Shown here in pieces: positions 35,664 through 47,706 of a DNA stretch of 64,000 nucleotides (positions within the stretch are counted from its first letter, which is position 1; each line of letters opens with the position of its first letter). The position numbers and the translations under genes are program-made. This DNA comes from Oscillospiraceae bacterium (GTDB lineage Bacteria; Bacillota; Clostridia; Oscillospirales; Ruminococcaceae): positions 1 through 64,000 of the forward strand of contig JAGOPP010000010.1 of assembly GCA_017991935.1 (NCBI GenBank), written 5' to 3'. The notes under the pieces are model-generated. The model worked only from the letters and a program-made list of their open reading frames with translations, searched no databases and was not told the DNA's origin.

Positions 35664-36638
35664 TCAGTTGTCGAGCGTAAAAAACGTCTCCCATTCGCTC
35701 TCGTTGAGCTCCTCCTCCTGAGGCGGCATGCCGATCAGGTCCAAGAGCTCCTGCGCGGCGTTGTGGCCCATCCGCTTCTGGCGGTTGTTCATGGCCGCGA
35801 CTTCGATGATCACCGCGAGGTTGCGCCCGGGCTTCACCGGGATCGTCACCAGCGGCAGCTTCACGTCAAGAATGGAGGTGTAGATGTCGGTCATGCCCAT
35901 CCGGTCGTAGGTCCGGTCGTCGTCCCACTGCTCGAGCTGGATGACCATGTCGATCTTTTCCGTCGTCTTGACGGCGCCCATGCCGAACAGATTCCGGGCG
36001 TTGATGATGCCCACGCCGCGCAGCTCCATGAAATGCCGGATGTTCTCCGGCGCGGCGCCGACCACGGCGCGCGGCGACACGCGGCGGATCTCGACCGCGT
36101 CGTCCGCGATCAGGCGGTGGCCGCGCTTGATGAGCTCCAGCGCGACCTCGCTCTTGCCTACGCCGCTCTCGCCGAACAGCAAAATGCCCTCGCCGTAAAC
36201 TTCCACGAGGACGCCATGCCGCGTGATCCGCTTCGCCAAGGCGACGCTGAGGCTCGCGGTCAGCGCGGCCATGAATTCGGAGGTCCCCTCCGAGGTGCGC
36301 AGGATCGGGACCGCGTATTTTTCGGCCAGATCAAGGATCTCTTGGGAGGCCGTGAGGTTCCACGTCGTGATGACGACCTTCGGCCGCTTGGAGAAATAGG
36401 CGTCGACCATCTCGAACCTCTTCTCTTTAGAAAACCCGCCGAGATAGCCGAACTCGCTCTTGCCGATGATCTGGATCCTCTCCGGATCGAAGTATTTGTA
36501 AAAACCGGCAAACTGGAGGCCCGGACGGTTGAGCTCGACCGTCCCGATCGCGATCTCGTCGAGGTCCTCCGGGACCCAAATCTTCTCCAAATGATATTCT
36601 TGGATGAGCTTCGTCAGTTTTACGCTGTAAGCCGCCAT
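35664..36638 (-). CDS. hprK: HPr kinase/phosphorylase
   Basis: Bifunctional enzyme of 324 residues that phosphorylates HPr (and Crh) on Ser46 and reverses it, controlling carbon catabolite repression in Firmicutes. Walker A is GESGVGKS (156-163). The HPrK/P signature region is near ELRGVGIINARNLFGMGAV, and His141 lies in RHGVLVEVYG. The N-terminal domain (about 1-130) is regular. GGGAGGG precedes ATG. It leads hprK-murB-whiA from a strong promoter. Confidence 0.96.
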   Translation of the reverse strand: MAAYSVKLTKLIQEYHLEKIWVPEDLDEIAIGTVELNRPGLQFAGFYKYFDPERIQIIGKSEFGYLGGFSKEKRFEMVDAYFSKRPKVVITTWNLTASQEILDLAEKYAVPILRTSEGTSEFMAALTASLSVALAKRITRHGVLVEVYGEGILLFGESGVGKSEVALELIKRGHRLIADDAVEIRRVSPRAVVGAAPENIRHFMELRGVGIINARNLFGMGAVKTTEKIDMVIQLEQWDDDRTYDRMGMTDIYTSILDVKLPLVTIPVKPGRNLAVIIEVAAMNNRQKRMGHNAAQELLDLIGMPPQEEELNESEWETFFTLDN

Positions 36639-36687
36639 GTGCTTCCCTCCCGGAAAAAAATTCCCCGCGCATACCTAATCAATTTAT

Positions 36688-36716
36688 ATTATATAACGCG
36701 GCTATGCCGATTTCAA
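36688..36716 (-). promoter_or_regulatory. Sigma-A promoter of hprK-murB-whiA
   Basis: TTGAAA, 17-base spacer, TATAAT reading leftwards, about 50 bases before hprK. Confidence 0.82.
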
Positions 36717-36860
36717 TGCGCAGTTTCGACAGAGGCGGTGTTTTGCGCCGAAAGCGCCGTCCGACGCGAAACGCGCTTTTTCAAAATCGCGCGAAACGGC
36801 ATAACGGACCCCGAAAAATATTTGAATTTTCGGGAAGTCCCCTATTCAATTTGGTAGAGA

Positions 36861-36871
36861 TATGGTAAAAT
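36861..36871 (+). promoter_or_regulatory. Possible extended -10 promoter of nifJ
   Basis: TATGGTAAAAT contains TG-n-TAAAAT, an extended -10, about 35 bases before the start codon. The matching -35 is poor. Confidence 0.45.
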
Positions 36872-36905
36872 AAATAGGAATCATTTTTTTGAATGGGGGA
36901 TCTAT

Positions 36906-40451
<3,546 letters not shown>

Positions 40452-40464
40452 TCTCCTAATAACG

Positions 40465-40504
40465 AAGCGCGCCGCTCATCCTCCGATGAGCGGCGCGCTT
40501 TTAT
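40465..40504 (+). terminator. Terminator of nifJ
   Basis: Sixteen-base perfect stem (AAGCGCGCCGCTCATC and complement), CTCC loop, ending in a T-run 14 bases after the stop. Confidence 0.95.
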
Positions 40505-40687
40505 GTAGAAAAAAGGCCGAAGCGTTGTCTTTCCGCGCAAAAGCCCGCCCGCGCCTCCGTGCGCGGGGGGTGCTTATGCGGGCCCGCCTTCGTACGCAAA
40601 GAGGTCATATGTAAACAAACAAATCCTCTACGCAAAAAAAGATCTCATAGAACAATTTGGCCGGGACCGCGGCCGCCCGAAACCCGC

Positions 40688-41395
40688 CTATTCCCCGCAG
40701 GCCTCGATGAAAGCGGAGAACAGCTTCCGGCTGACCTCGTCCCTTGCGAACATGTGCTCCGGATGCCACTGGACGCCCATCACGAATGGACGCCCCGGCG
40801 CGAACGCGGACTCCACGAGCCCATCCTCGGAGATGGCCATGGCAAAGAGCCCCCGCCCCAGATCCTTTACGGCCTGATGGTGGCGGCTGTTCACCCCAAA
40901 CCCCTCGGCCCCGGCGATCCGCGAGAGCGGGCTGCCTTCCGCGACGGAGACCGCGTGGGCCAGCTCGTCGTAAGGTTTCTCCTGCCGGTGCCGGATCACG
41001 GAATCATATTGGGACGGGAGATCCTGATAGAGGGTCCCGCCGAAAAAGACGTTTAATAGCTGAAACCCGCGGCAGATGCAGAAGACCGGCTTGCCCGCGG
41101 CGACCGCCTCCTTCATCAGCAGAAACTCCGAGACGTCCCGTTTCGCGCTGATGTTCCCGATCTCGGGGCGGGGCTCCTCCCCGTAATAACTCGGGTCGAT
41201 GTCCTCGCCGCCGGTAAACAAAAGCCCGTCGAGCGCCCGGACCGCCGGGGCCGCCTCGTCCGCGCCGGCGAGCGGCGGAAGGATTACGGGGACGCCCCCG
41301 CTTTTGGCGACGGCCTCCGTATATAAAGGAAGCATCCAGTAGCTCTCCCGTTCCTCATCGACCAAAGTGGTAATGCCGATCAGCGGCTTTTTCAT
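40688..41395 (-). CDS. Gamma-glutamyl-GABA hydrolase-like class I amidotransferase (C26)
   Basis: Cytoplasmic glutamine-amidotransferase-fold hydrolase of 235 residues, PuuD/C26 family. The nucleophile is Cys108 in FCICRGFQLLN, with His211 and Glu213 in QWHPEH completing the triad; FTGGEDIDPSYYGE is the family's N-terminal signature. It probably hydrolyses a gamma-glutamyl amide, but the actual substrate is not indicated by neighbours. Its own promoter separates it from the BMP transporter operon upstream, whose terminator lies about 175 bases away. Confidence 0.92.
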   Translation of the reverse strand: MKKPLIGITTLVDEERESYWMLPLYTEAVAKSGGVPVILPPLAGADEAAPAVRALDGLLFTGGEDIDPSYYGEEPRPEIGNISAKRDVSEFLLMKEAVAAGKPVFCICRGFQLLNVFFGGTLYQDLPSQYDSVIRHRQEKPYDELAHAVSVAEGSPLSRIAGAEGFGVNSRHHQAVKDLGRGLFAMAISEDGLVESAFAPGRPFVMGVQWHPEHMFARDEVSRKLFSAFIEACGE

Positions 41396-41428
41396 CCTGT
41401 TTCCCCCTGCGAATCATGAGATAGGGCT

Positions 41429-41457
41429 ATTATAACAAACCGGGCGTCTTTTCACAA
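41429..41457 (-). promoter_or_regulatory. Sigma-A promoter of the C26 gene
   Basis: TTGTGA, 17-base spacer, TATAAT reading leftwards. Confidence 0.82.
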
Positions 41458-41570
41458 GTTAAAAACTTTATCTTTTCAAAAATACCGGCGGATAACGGAG
41501 ATTTCGCGCGCTCCGAAAGATTTTTTGAAGCCGCTATATTTTAAAAATTCATTTTTCTTTATTCTTCTAT

Positions 41571-41605
41571 AAAAAAACGGGCGGCCCCCAAAAGAGGGCC
41601 GCCCG
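41571..41605 (-). terminator. Terminator of the BMP transporter operon
   Basis: Ten-base GC stem (CGGGCGGCCC and complement), eight-base loop and seven T on the minus strand, directly after the lipoprotein stop. Confidence 0.94.
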
Positions 41606-41621
41606 CCGCGTAAAGGTTGGA

Positions 41622-42677
41622 TCAGTTGTTGTAATCCGGGGCCAGCTCCAGCGTACCGTCGATCAGGGCCTGCTTGACGGTTTCGACCTGCTGCTGAATC
41701 TCCGCGGGGACTTCCGCGCTGTAAGGCGCGATCCCGATGACGCCCTCGGCGAGGCCGGGCTGCTCCAGACCGCCGAATTCGCCGGCGGCGATGATGTCGA
41801 TCTGGGAGGTGATCATGGCCGGGATGCTCACGAGCAGAGAGGTCAGGCACAGGCCCTCGTCCACCAGATCGGACTGGTCGGAGGTGTAGCCGATGCAATG
41901 GACGCCCTTTTCGTTGCAGGCCTCAAACGCGCCGAGGCCGGTCTCGTCGCAGGTCTGGAGGATGACGTCCACGCCCTGCTCGATCATCGCGATGGCGGTT
42001 TCTTTGCCGACGGAGGAATCGTTGAAGGTGCCGGTGATGACGGTTTTGACTTCAACTTCCGGTTTGGCCGCTTTCGCGCCCTGCACATAGGCGTTTTTGT
42101 CGGAGCACTGGGTGGTGTTGTCTCCGCCGCCGATATAGCCGATGACGCCGCTCTCGCTCATCAGAGCCGCGAGGTAGCCACAGACATAGGCGCCTTCAAA
42201 TTCTTTGTAATCATAAAAAGCGATGTTGCCGGGGAGCTCCTCGCCCTCGGGCGGGTTGCCGGTGATGAAGAAATAAACGTCCGGAAAATCCGCGGCGACG
42301 CGCACGCAGGCGTCCCCGTACTGCACGCCGTGGCCGATCACGAAGTCGTAGCCGTCGTCGCAGTAGGAGCGGAACGTGGATTCCATATCAGCCGCCTGAA
42401 CATCCTCGGTATAGGCGATCTCGTAGCCCTGAGCTTCCAGCTCCAGCAGGCCTTCATAGGCGCCCTGATTCCAAGACTGGTCCGTGATGTAGCCGGGCAG
42501 AAGAATCGCGATTTTGGAGACGGTCTTTTCCGCGGCGGGCGCGGAGGTTTCGCCGGAGGCAACGGAAGATTCGGGGGAGGAAGCGTCCTCGGCGGTCTCG
42601 CCGCCGCATCCGGCCAGCAGGGTGAGGAGCATCAGTGCGCTCAGTATCAGCGCCAAAATCTTTTTCAGGTTTTTCAT
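41622..42677 (-). CDS. BMP-family ABC transporter substrate-binding lipoprotein
   Basis: Extracellular binding protein of 351 residues. Signal peptide with lipobox LLAGC, lipidated Cys24, a Ser/Glu-rich spacer, then a periplasmic-binding fold of the basic membrane protein (BMP/Med/PnrA) family: KIAILLPGYITDQSWNQGAYEG, YIGGGDNTTQCSDKNAYVQGAK, GTFNDSSVGKETAIAMIEQGVD. Characterised BMP proteins bind purine nucleosides, but this subgroup is uncertain. It is the last gene of the operon, 75 bases after the permease. Confidence 0.92.
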   Translation of the reverse strand: MKNLKKILALILSALMLLTLLAGCGGETAEDASSPESSVASGETSAPAAEKTVSKIAILLPGYITDQSWNQGAYEGLLELEAQGYEIAYTEDVQAADMESTFRSYCDDGYDFVIGHGVQYGDACVRVAADFPDVYFFITGNPPEGEELPGNIAFYDYKEFEGAYVCGYLAALMSESGVIGYIGGGDNTTQCSDKNAYVQGAKAAKPEVEVKTVITGTFNDSSVGKETAIAMIEQGVDVILQTCDETGLGAFEACNEKGVHCIGYTSDQSDLVDEGLCLTSLLVSIPAMITSQIDIIAAGEFGGLEQPGLAEGVIGIAPYSAEVPAEIQQQVETVKQALIDGTLELAPDYNN

Positions 42678-42752
42678 GGTTTTCTCCTTCTGTTTTCTGT
42701 TTTTCGTTTTTTGAAATTTATAATAGTTCCCTTCCGGGAACGGGCTGTTTGG

Positions 42753-43694
42753 TCAGCGGCTCTCCTCGCGGTACGGCTGCCCGAGGTCGCCGGGGGCGTG
42801 GATGTTCCAGCCGAAGACGGCGAGGCTCACCAGCGTCACCAGATACGGCAGGGCGACGAAAAACTGATACGGCAGCGTGGACCCCATCGCCTGCAGCCGG
42901 AGCTGAAGCGCCTGCACCGTGCCGAACAGCAGCGCCGCCACGACGGCGAACGCCGGGTTCCATCGGGCCAGAATGGTCACGGCGAGGCAGATGAAACCGC
43001 GCCCCGCGGACATGTTTTCCGTAAAAGTCCCCACGATGCCGCAGGAGAGAAACGCGCCGCCGACACCCGCCATGAAGCCGCAAAACAGGTTTCCGAAATA
43101 CCGCACGCGCCGGACGCGGATGCCGGAGGCCTGCGCGGCCTTCGGATTCTCGCCGGTCGCCTCGATCTGGAGGCCGAATTTCGTCCGGCGCAGGACAAAC
43201 AGCGCCAAAAACGCCGCCAGCAGCGCGAGATAGACCAGAACATTCTGCCGAAAGAGGATCTCTCCGAGCCACGGAATTTTGGAGAGTCCCGGGAGCTCGA
43301 TCGTCGGCAGGATCTCCACCTTGGCCTTGTTGGTGCTCACGCCGAAGATCGCCCGGTAGAGGAAGTTGGTGAAGCCGATGGCAAAAATATTGAACATGAT
43401 GCCCACAACGGACTGATCCTGCTTTCGGCTGACGCACCAAAAGGCGATCAGCAGCGCGCCCAGCATGCCCGAAACCCCGCCCGCCAAAATCCCGAGCGTC
43501 AGGCTGCCGGTATCGTATGCCACAATAAAAGAGATCAGCGCCGCGGTCAGCATCTGCCCCTCGAGGCCGATGTTGATGACGCCGGTCTTCTCCGAAACCA
43601 CCTCGCCCACGGAACCGAGGATCAGCGGCACGCTCATCCGGATTCCGGCGGCCAGCAGGGGGACCAAAAACGCGGCGCTTAAAATCTCGCTCAT
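42753..43694 (-). CDS. ABC transporter permease (YufQ/NupQ-like)
   Basis: Membrane permease of 313 residues with about nine segments, of the branched-chain/BMP permease family. INIGLEGQMLTAALISF and LGFICLAVTILARWNP-like stretches (RGFICLAVTILARWNPAF) are typical of the second permease of nucleoside BMP importers. It overlaps the other permease gene by four bases, so the two are translationally coupled and should form a heterodimer. Confidence 0.92.
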   Translation of the reverse strand: MSEILSAAFLVPLLAAGIRMSVPLILGSVGEVVSEKTGVINIGLEGQMLTAALISFIVAYDTGSLTLGILAGGVSGMLGALLIAFWCVSRKQDQSVVGIMFNIFAIGFTNFLYRAIFGVSTNKAKVEILPTIELPGLSKIPWLGEILFRQNVLVYLALLAAFLALFVLRRTKFGLQIEATGENPKAAQASGIRVRRVRYFGNLFCGFMAGVGGAFLSCGIVGTFTENMSAGRGFICLAVTILARWNPAFAVVAALLFGTVQALQLRLQAMGSTLPYQFFVALPYLVTLVSLAVFGWNIHAPGDLGQPYREESR

Positions 43695-44794
43695 TTCGTC
43701 CCCTCCCTTGCCTTCGCGGTCTTTCCATTTTCGGAAGCGTAACTCATGCCCAGCAGAATAAACAGGACGATCAGCGCCTCCAGCACGTTGACAAAAAGCG
43801 AGGAGACGCCCGTCTTGACCTGCATGGTCTCCGCGCCGGCGTTGAGCACGGCCAGCAGCACCGAGGCCGCCGCCACGCCCGCCGGGTGCAGCATCCCGAG
43901 CAGGGCCGCCACCACGCCGTCAAACCCGTAGGAGCCCGTAAGCCCCTCGAGCAGGCGGGTCTGGGTGCCGGCCACCTCGACGGCTCCGGCGATCCCGGTG
44001 AACACGCCGCTGAGCATCATGGCCAGCAGATAATATTTGCTGCGACTGATTCCGCTGAATTCCGCGGCCGGGACGCTGCCGCCCAGCACCCGCAGCCGGA
44101 AGCCGAAGGGCGTGCGGCTGATCACCACCGCGTAGATCAACACGGCGGCAAAGGCGATCAGGATCCCCGCGTTCATCCGCGAGCCGGGAAAGAGCTTAGG
44201 CAGCACAAATGCCACCTTGGCGGACTGCGGGATATTCCCGGCGGGGTCCCGCAGCGGGTAGTAAACGCAGTAGCTCAAAAGCTGAACCGCGATGTAATTG
44301 AGAAGCAGGGTCGTGATGATCTCGCTCGCGCGAAAGCAGGTTTTGACGAGGCCGGCGATTCCGGCCCAGACGGCGCCGAAAATTGCCGCCGCCAGCATCC
44401 CGAGCGGGATCGACCAGCCGCCGAGCGCCGCGCCCCACGCGGAGGCCCCGACGATCGTCATGCCGATGGCGCCGAGGCACATCTGCCCTTGGCCGCCGAG
44501 GTTGCTCAGTTTCGCCGAAAAGGTGAACGACACGCCCACGCCCACCAGCAGGATCGGGACGAGCTTGATGCTCATCTCCCCTACGCTCGAGAAGCTGCGG
44601 AACGGCCGGATCAGCAGATAAAAGTAGGCGGTCAGCGGATTGACCTTCAGCACCGCAAGAAACAAAGCGCCGATGGCCAGCGCCGCCAGCACGGAGAGGA
44701 GAAAGATCGCCGCCCTCCGGCCGACGGATTGCCTCGCCATTTTGGAAAAGAGATTCCGAAGCGTGTCGTCGGCGCGGGCTCCAAAAGCCTTCAT
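43691..44794 (-). CDS. ABC transporter permease (YufP/NupP-like)
   Basis: Membrane permease of 367 residues, longer N-terminus (about 30 cytoplasmic residues), then nine to ten segments. Typical motifs: LVGVGVSFTFSAKLSNLGGQGQMCLGAIG and FRASEIITTLLLNYIAVQLL. It is the first permease of the BMP importer and overlaps both the ATPase gene upstream and the second permease downstream by four bases. Confidence 0.92.
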   Translation of the reverse strand: MKAFGARADDTLRNLFSKMARQSVGRRAAIFLLSVLAALAIGALFLAVLKVNPLTAYFYLLIRPFRSFSSVGEMSIKLVPILLVGVGVSFTFSAKLSNLGGQGQMCLGAIGMTIVGASAWGAALGGWSIPLGMLAAAIFGAVWAGIAGLVKTCFRASEIITTLLLNYIAVQLLSYCVYYPLRDPAGNIPQSAKVAFVLPKLFPGSRMNAGILIAFAAVLIYAVVISRTPFGFRLRVLGGSVPAAEFSGISRSKYYLLAMMLSGVFTGIAGAVEVAGTQTRLLEGLTGSYGFDGVVAALLGMLHPAGVAAASVLLAVLNAGAETMQVKTGVSSLFVNVLEALIVLFILLGMSYASENGKTAKAREGTK

Positions 44795-46311
44795 GCTTCG
44801 GCCACCCCCATCATCATCATGCCGACCTGCCGCACCGTCGTTTCTTTGGGTCGCATTTCGCCGGCGACCCTGCCCCGGCAGAGCACCATCAGGCGGTCGG
44901 AGAGGGAAAACAGCTCCTCAAAATCGCCCGAGAGCAGCACAATGCCGCAGCCCCGGTTCCGGGCGTCGAGAATCTTCCTGCGAATAAAGCAGGTCGCTTT
45001 AATATCGAGGCCCCGGGTGGGATAGGCGCAGATCAAGACCCGCGGCGATTCCTTGAGGCTTCTTGCCATGATAAATTTTTGCAGGTTCCCGCCGGAGAGA
45101 TCGGCGGTGCGGTCCCCGACGCCGCGCGCGCGGACGTCGTAATCCGCCATGGTCGCGGCCGCCTCTTTGCGGATGGCCTTGTAATTCAAAAGACCGCCCT
45201 TTTTGGGCAGGCGGCCGCTGCGGAGCACCCAGTTTTCATATAGCGGAAAATCCGGCACGGAACCCACATGGTTCCGGTCCGCCGGCACATAGGCGATTTT
45301 TTCTTCGATAAACGGTTTCGCTGACCGGGTGGGAACCTCCCGCTCCCCGATCAGGATCCTTCCCCCGGCCGCGCGGCGCACGCCGGAGAGCACCTCGGCG
45401 AGCTCGATCTGCCCGTTGCCCTCCACGCCCGCGACCCCCACGATCTCCCCGGAGCGGATTTCCATCGAGACGCCGTCGAGCGTCAGGACGCCGCGGTTGT
45501 CCTTCGCGCGGAGATGCTCGGCCCGGAGCAGCACCGGATTTTGCATGGAGGTTTCCGTATGCCCGGCCTCCGGGGTCTCCACGTCCTCCCCCACCATCAT
45601 GCGCACGATCGTCGCCTTATCCGCGCCGGCAGCGTCCATCCGTCCGGTCACCTTTCCGCGCGTGAGCACGGTGATGCGGTCGCTGACGCGCAGCACCTCG
45701 TCGAGCTTGTGGCTGATAAAGAGCACGCCTTTCCCCTCCGCGGTCAGGTTCGCGAGAATCTCAAAGAGACTGTCGCACTCCTGCGGCGGCAGCACGGCGG
45801 TCGGCTCGTCAAAAATCAAAATCTCCGCGCCGGTATAAAGCAGCTTCAGGATCTCCACTTTCTGCTGCATGCCGATGCTCAGCTGCTCCACCGGGCTATG
45901 AATGTCCACGTCGATTTTGTACTGCTCCTGAATTTTTGCGAGGCGCTCCTCGATCTTTTTCTTTTTCCGAAGCGCCCACGGTTTCTCCTCGCCCATCAGG
46001 AAAATGTTATCTATGGCGGAAAAGACGTTCACCAGCATGAAATGCTGGTGAACCATTCCGATCTTATGAGCCAAAGCGTCCTTCGGAGAGGCGATCTGCA
46101 CCTGCTCGCCGTTGACGCGGATGACGCCCGCGTCCGGGCGGTACATGCCGTAGATGATATTCATCAGCGTGCTCTTGCCGGCGCCGTTTTCCCCCAGAAC
46201 CGCGTGCACTTCCCCGGCGCGGACCTCCAGATCGATCCGGTCGTTCGCGACGAAATCCCCGAACGTTTTCGTGATTCCGCAAAGCTCCAGCAAAGGCGTT
46301 TCTCTTTTCAT
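44791..46311 (-). CDS. ABC transporter ATPase, two nucleotide-binding domains
   Basis: ATPase of 506 residues with two fused ABC domains, as in NupO/RbsA-type importers. Domain 1: Walker A GENGAGKSTLMN, signature LSIGMQQ, Walker B LIFDEPTAVL. Domain 2: degenerate Walker A (GVEGNGQIELAEV), signature LSGGNLQK, and LICAYPTRGLD. The degenerate second site is normal for this family. It energises the two permeases downstream. Confidence 0.94.
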   Translation of the reverse strand: MKRETPLLELCGITKTFGDFVANDRIDLEVRAGEVHAVLGENGAGKSTLMNIIYGMYRPDAGVIRVNGEQVQIASPKDALAHKIGMVHQHFMLVNVFSAIDNIFLMGEEKPWALRKKKKIEERLAKIQEQYKIDVDIHSPVEQLSIGMQQKVEILKLLYTGAEILIFDEPTAVLPPQECDSLFEILANLTAEGKGVLFISHKLDEVLRVSDRITVLTRGKVTGRMDAAGADKATIVRMMVGEDVETPEAGHTETSMQNPVLLRAEHLRAKDNRGVLTLDGVSMEIRSGEIVGVAGVEGNGQIELAEVLSGVRRAAGGRILIGEREVPTRSAKPFIEEKIAYVPADRNHVGSVPDFPLYENWVLRSGRLPKKGGLLNYKAIRKEAAATMADYDVRARGVGDRTADLSGGNLQKFIMARSLKESPRVLICAYPTRGLDIKATCFIRRKILDARNRGCGIVLLSGDFEELFSLSDRLMVLCRGRVAGEMRPKETTVRQVGMMMMGVAEA

Positions 46312-46351
46312 GGGCCCCTCCGTTCTTTTTACTTCCCGGCAAAAAAGCGGT

Positions 46352-47104
46352 CTATTTGCAGTGGACGCGGCACCACAATTCCTGTATGGGCGGGATCTGC
46401 TCGCGCATGCCCGGCGCGAGGCGGGACCAGATGATCCCCTTGCCGGGACGCGGGTACTCGTGGCGGGTTTCGAGGATCCGGGTCGGCGTGACGATATAGT
46501 CGATCGCCGTGTCGTATTCCTCGACGGCGACTTCCACGTCCGCCACTTGGCAGTCGTGCCCCGCGCCGACGATCACGGTGGAGTTGTCGGCGATCCCGCA
46601 GGAGGAGAGCATCGCCCATTCCAGATCGAAATAGCCGTGCCCCTTGCCGAAGCGGATGCCGCTGGGCGTGATGGCGGAGGCGCCGGTGACCATCATGTCG
46701 ATATGGCCGACCGACTCCTTGAGCTGTGCCAGCGTCTGATGCTTCCAGTAGCGGGCGACGCCGTCGAGCAGCGAGGCGACCTCCTCCTTGCCCTCCGGGA
46801 TCTGGCCCGGCGCGATCAGGAAAAAGCCGCGCGTGATCCCATAGTTCGTCATGACCACGGTCTTTTTATCCAAAAACGCCCGCTCGCGCAGCGTTTCGAG
46901 GTTGTTGTCCGGGGTGATGAAAACGACCTTCGCCCGCCGGTACATCTCCGTGGCGGCAAGCAGAGCCGTCCCCTGTTCGCTGCCTTCGTAATCGCAGATG
47001 AATTCAGAAAACTGCCAGCTGAATTTGGAATCCGGCTTGGCCACTTTCAGCAGTTCCTCCCAGATCCGGATTCGCGCCGTTTTCGCGTCGATTTTTTCAT
47101 TCAT
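46352..47104 (-). CDS. 5-formyltetrahydrofolate cyclo-ligase-family protein
   Basis: Cytoplasmic protein of 250 residues in the COG0212 family. The conserved C-terminal motif GIRFGKGHGYFDLEWAML corresponds to the ATP/phosphate-binding G-x-G-x-G-Y-F/Y-D region, and IDYIVTPTRI matches the substrate strand. Typical cyclo-ligases are about 190 residues, so this is a longer subtype, and the N-terminal catalytic Arg/Lys region is atypical. GGAGG nine bases before ATG supports the start. It is the first gene of the BMP transporter operon, 40 bases before the ATPase, suggesting it acts on the imported compound; true folate activity is uncertain. Confidence 0.8.
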   Translation of the reverse strand: MNEKIDAKTARIRIWEELLKVAKPDSKFSWQFSEFICDYEGSEQGTALLAATEMYRRAKVVFITPDNNLETLRERAFLDKKTVVMTNYGITRGFFLIAPGQIPEGKEEVASLLDGVARYWKHQTLAQLKESVGHIDMMVTGASAITPSGIRFGKGHGYFDLEWAMLSSCGIADNSTVIVGAGHDCQVADVEVAVEEYDTAIDYIVTPTRILETRHEYPRPGKGIIWSRLAPGMREQIPPIQELWCRVHCK

Positions 47105-47157
47105 ATCGATGTTCCTCCGTACCGATGCCGTTCCCGCTCCCCGCGGGTCCATTTTTC

Positions 47158-47182
47158 AAAGTCCGCCTGTGGGGCGGACTTT
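47158..47182 (-). promoter_or_regulatory. Leader hairpin of the cyclo-ligase/BMP operon
   Basis: Perfect 10-base stem AAAGTCCGCC and complement with a five-base loop, close to the transcription start. It is not followed by T on the transcribed strand, so it is not a terminator; it may stabilise the mRNA or act as an operator. Confidence 0.6.
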
Positions 47183-47199
47183 ATGAAGGTTATAAAAGT

Positions 47200-47228
47200 A
47201 TCATATTCGCCGGAATTCGCATTGTCAA
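47200..47228 (-). promoter_or_regulatory. Sigma-A promoter of the cyclo-ligase/BMP operon
   Basis: TTGACA, 17-base spacer, TATGAT reading leftwards. An AT-rich tract and an imperfect palindrome (ATATT-TCCCG-AATAT near 47240) sit just upstream. Confidence 0.88.
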
Positions 47229-47632
47229 GATAGCAAAAAATATTCGGGAAATATACCTGTTTCTTAATCATTTTGTTTTGGAATGTTGTAAAAACGCTAC
47301 TTTTATGGGGTCAAAAACCAATTTCAACAAATATATTGTTTTATACTATACTACTCTTATTGAATTTTAACATCTAAAACGTCCGATTTTGTGCAAAAAC
47401 CGGAAACAGTTCCTTTAAATGGGACCGGTTTCCGCTTTCTTCCAGCATAAAACGGAGGCCTTCCCTGCTTTGGCGCGCATATCTTGCAGGAATCCAAGTC
47501 GAAACTTGCATAATCGGGCCCCGCGCGGGGTTCTCGGTCTTTTTGCGCGCTCTCGTTTCTCGCGCACGGAATTCTCCGCCTCCGGCTGTGCCGACAGACA
47601 GCGGGCCGCAGATGGGGGTTTGCGGGCATAAC
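47229..47632. other. Non-coding stretch between rplA and the cyclo-ligase operon
   Basis: About 400 bases without a convincing gene. The left part (to about 47390) is AT-rich and holds the palindrome upstream of the promoter. The right part is GC-rich; short open frames there have no ribosome site. A long hairpin occupies 47401-47434. Confidence 0.5.
47393..47434 (-). terminator. Candidate second terminator, long hairpin
   Basis: CGGAAAC/GTTTCCG outer stem and GTTCC/GGGAC inner stem around TTTAAAT, followed on the minus strand by GGTTTTTG. It lies 200 bases beyond the rplA terminator. Confidence 0.5.
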
Positions 47633-47667
47633 AAAAAGACCGGCGCAGCTTTCGCCGCGCCGGTCTT
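47633..47667 (-). terminator. Terminator of rplK-rplA
   Basis: Eleven-base stem AAGACCGGCGC and complement, ten-base loop, T-run on the minus strand, about 40 bases after rplA. Confidence 0.94.
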
Positions 47668-47706
47668 CTCTTATCGGCCGCCTTCTCTCCCCGGTTGGGG
47701 ATGAAG

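Noticed and set aside
47105..47260. Purine riboswitch before the BMP transporter operon
   Set aside because: Nucleoside BMP operons can have one, but the conserved purine-aptamer core is not visible in the leader.
47357..47634. Small open frames between rplA and the cyclo-ligase operon
   Set aside because: No ribosome binding sites, they overlap each other in different frames, and two hairpins lie within or beside them.
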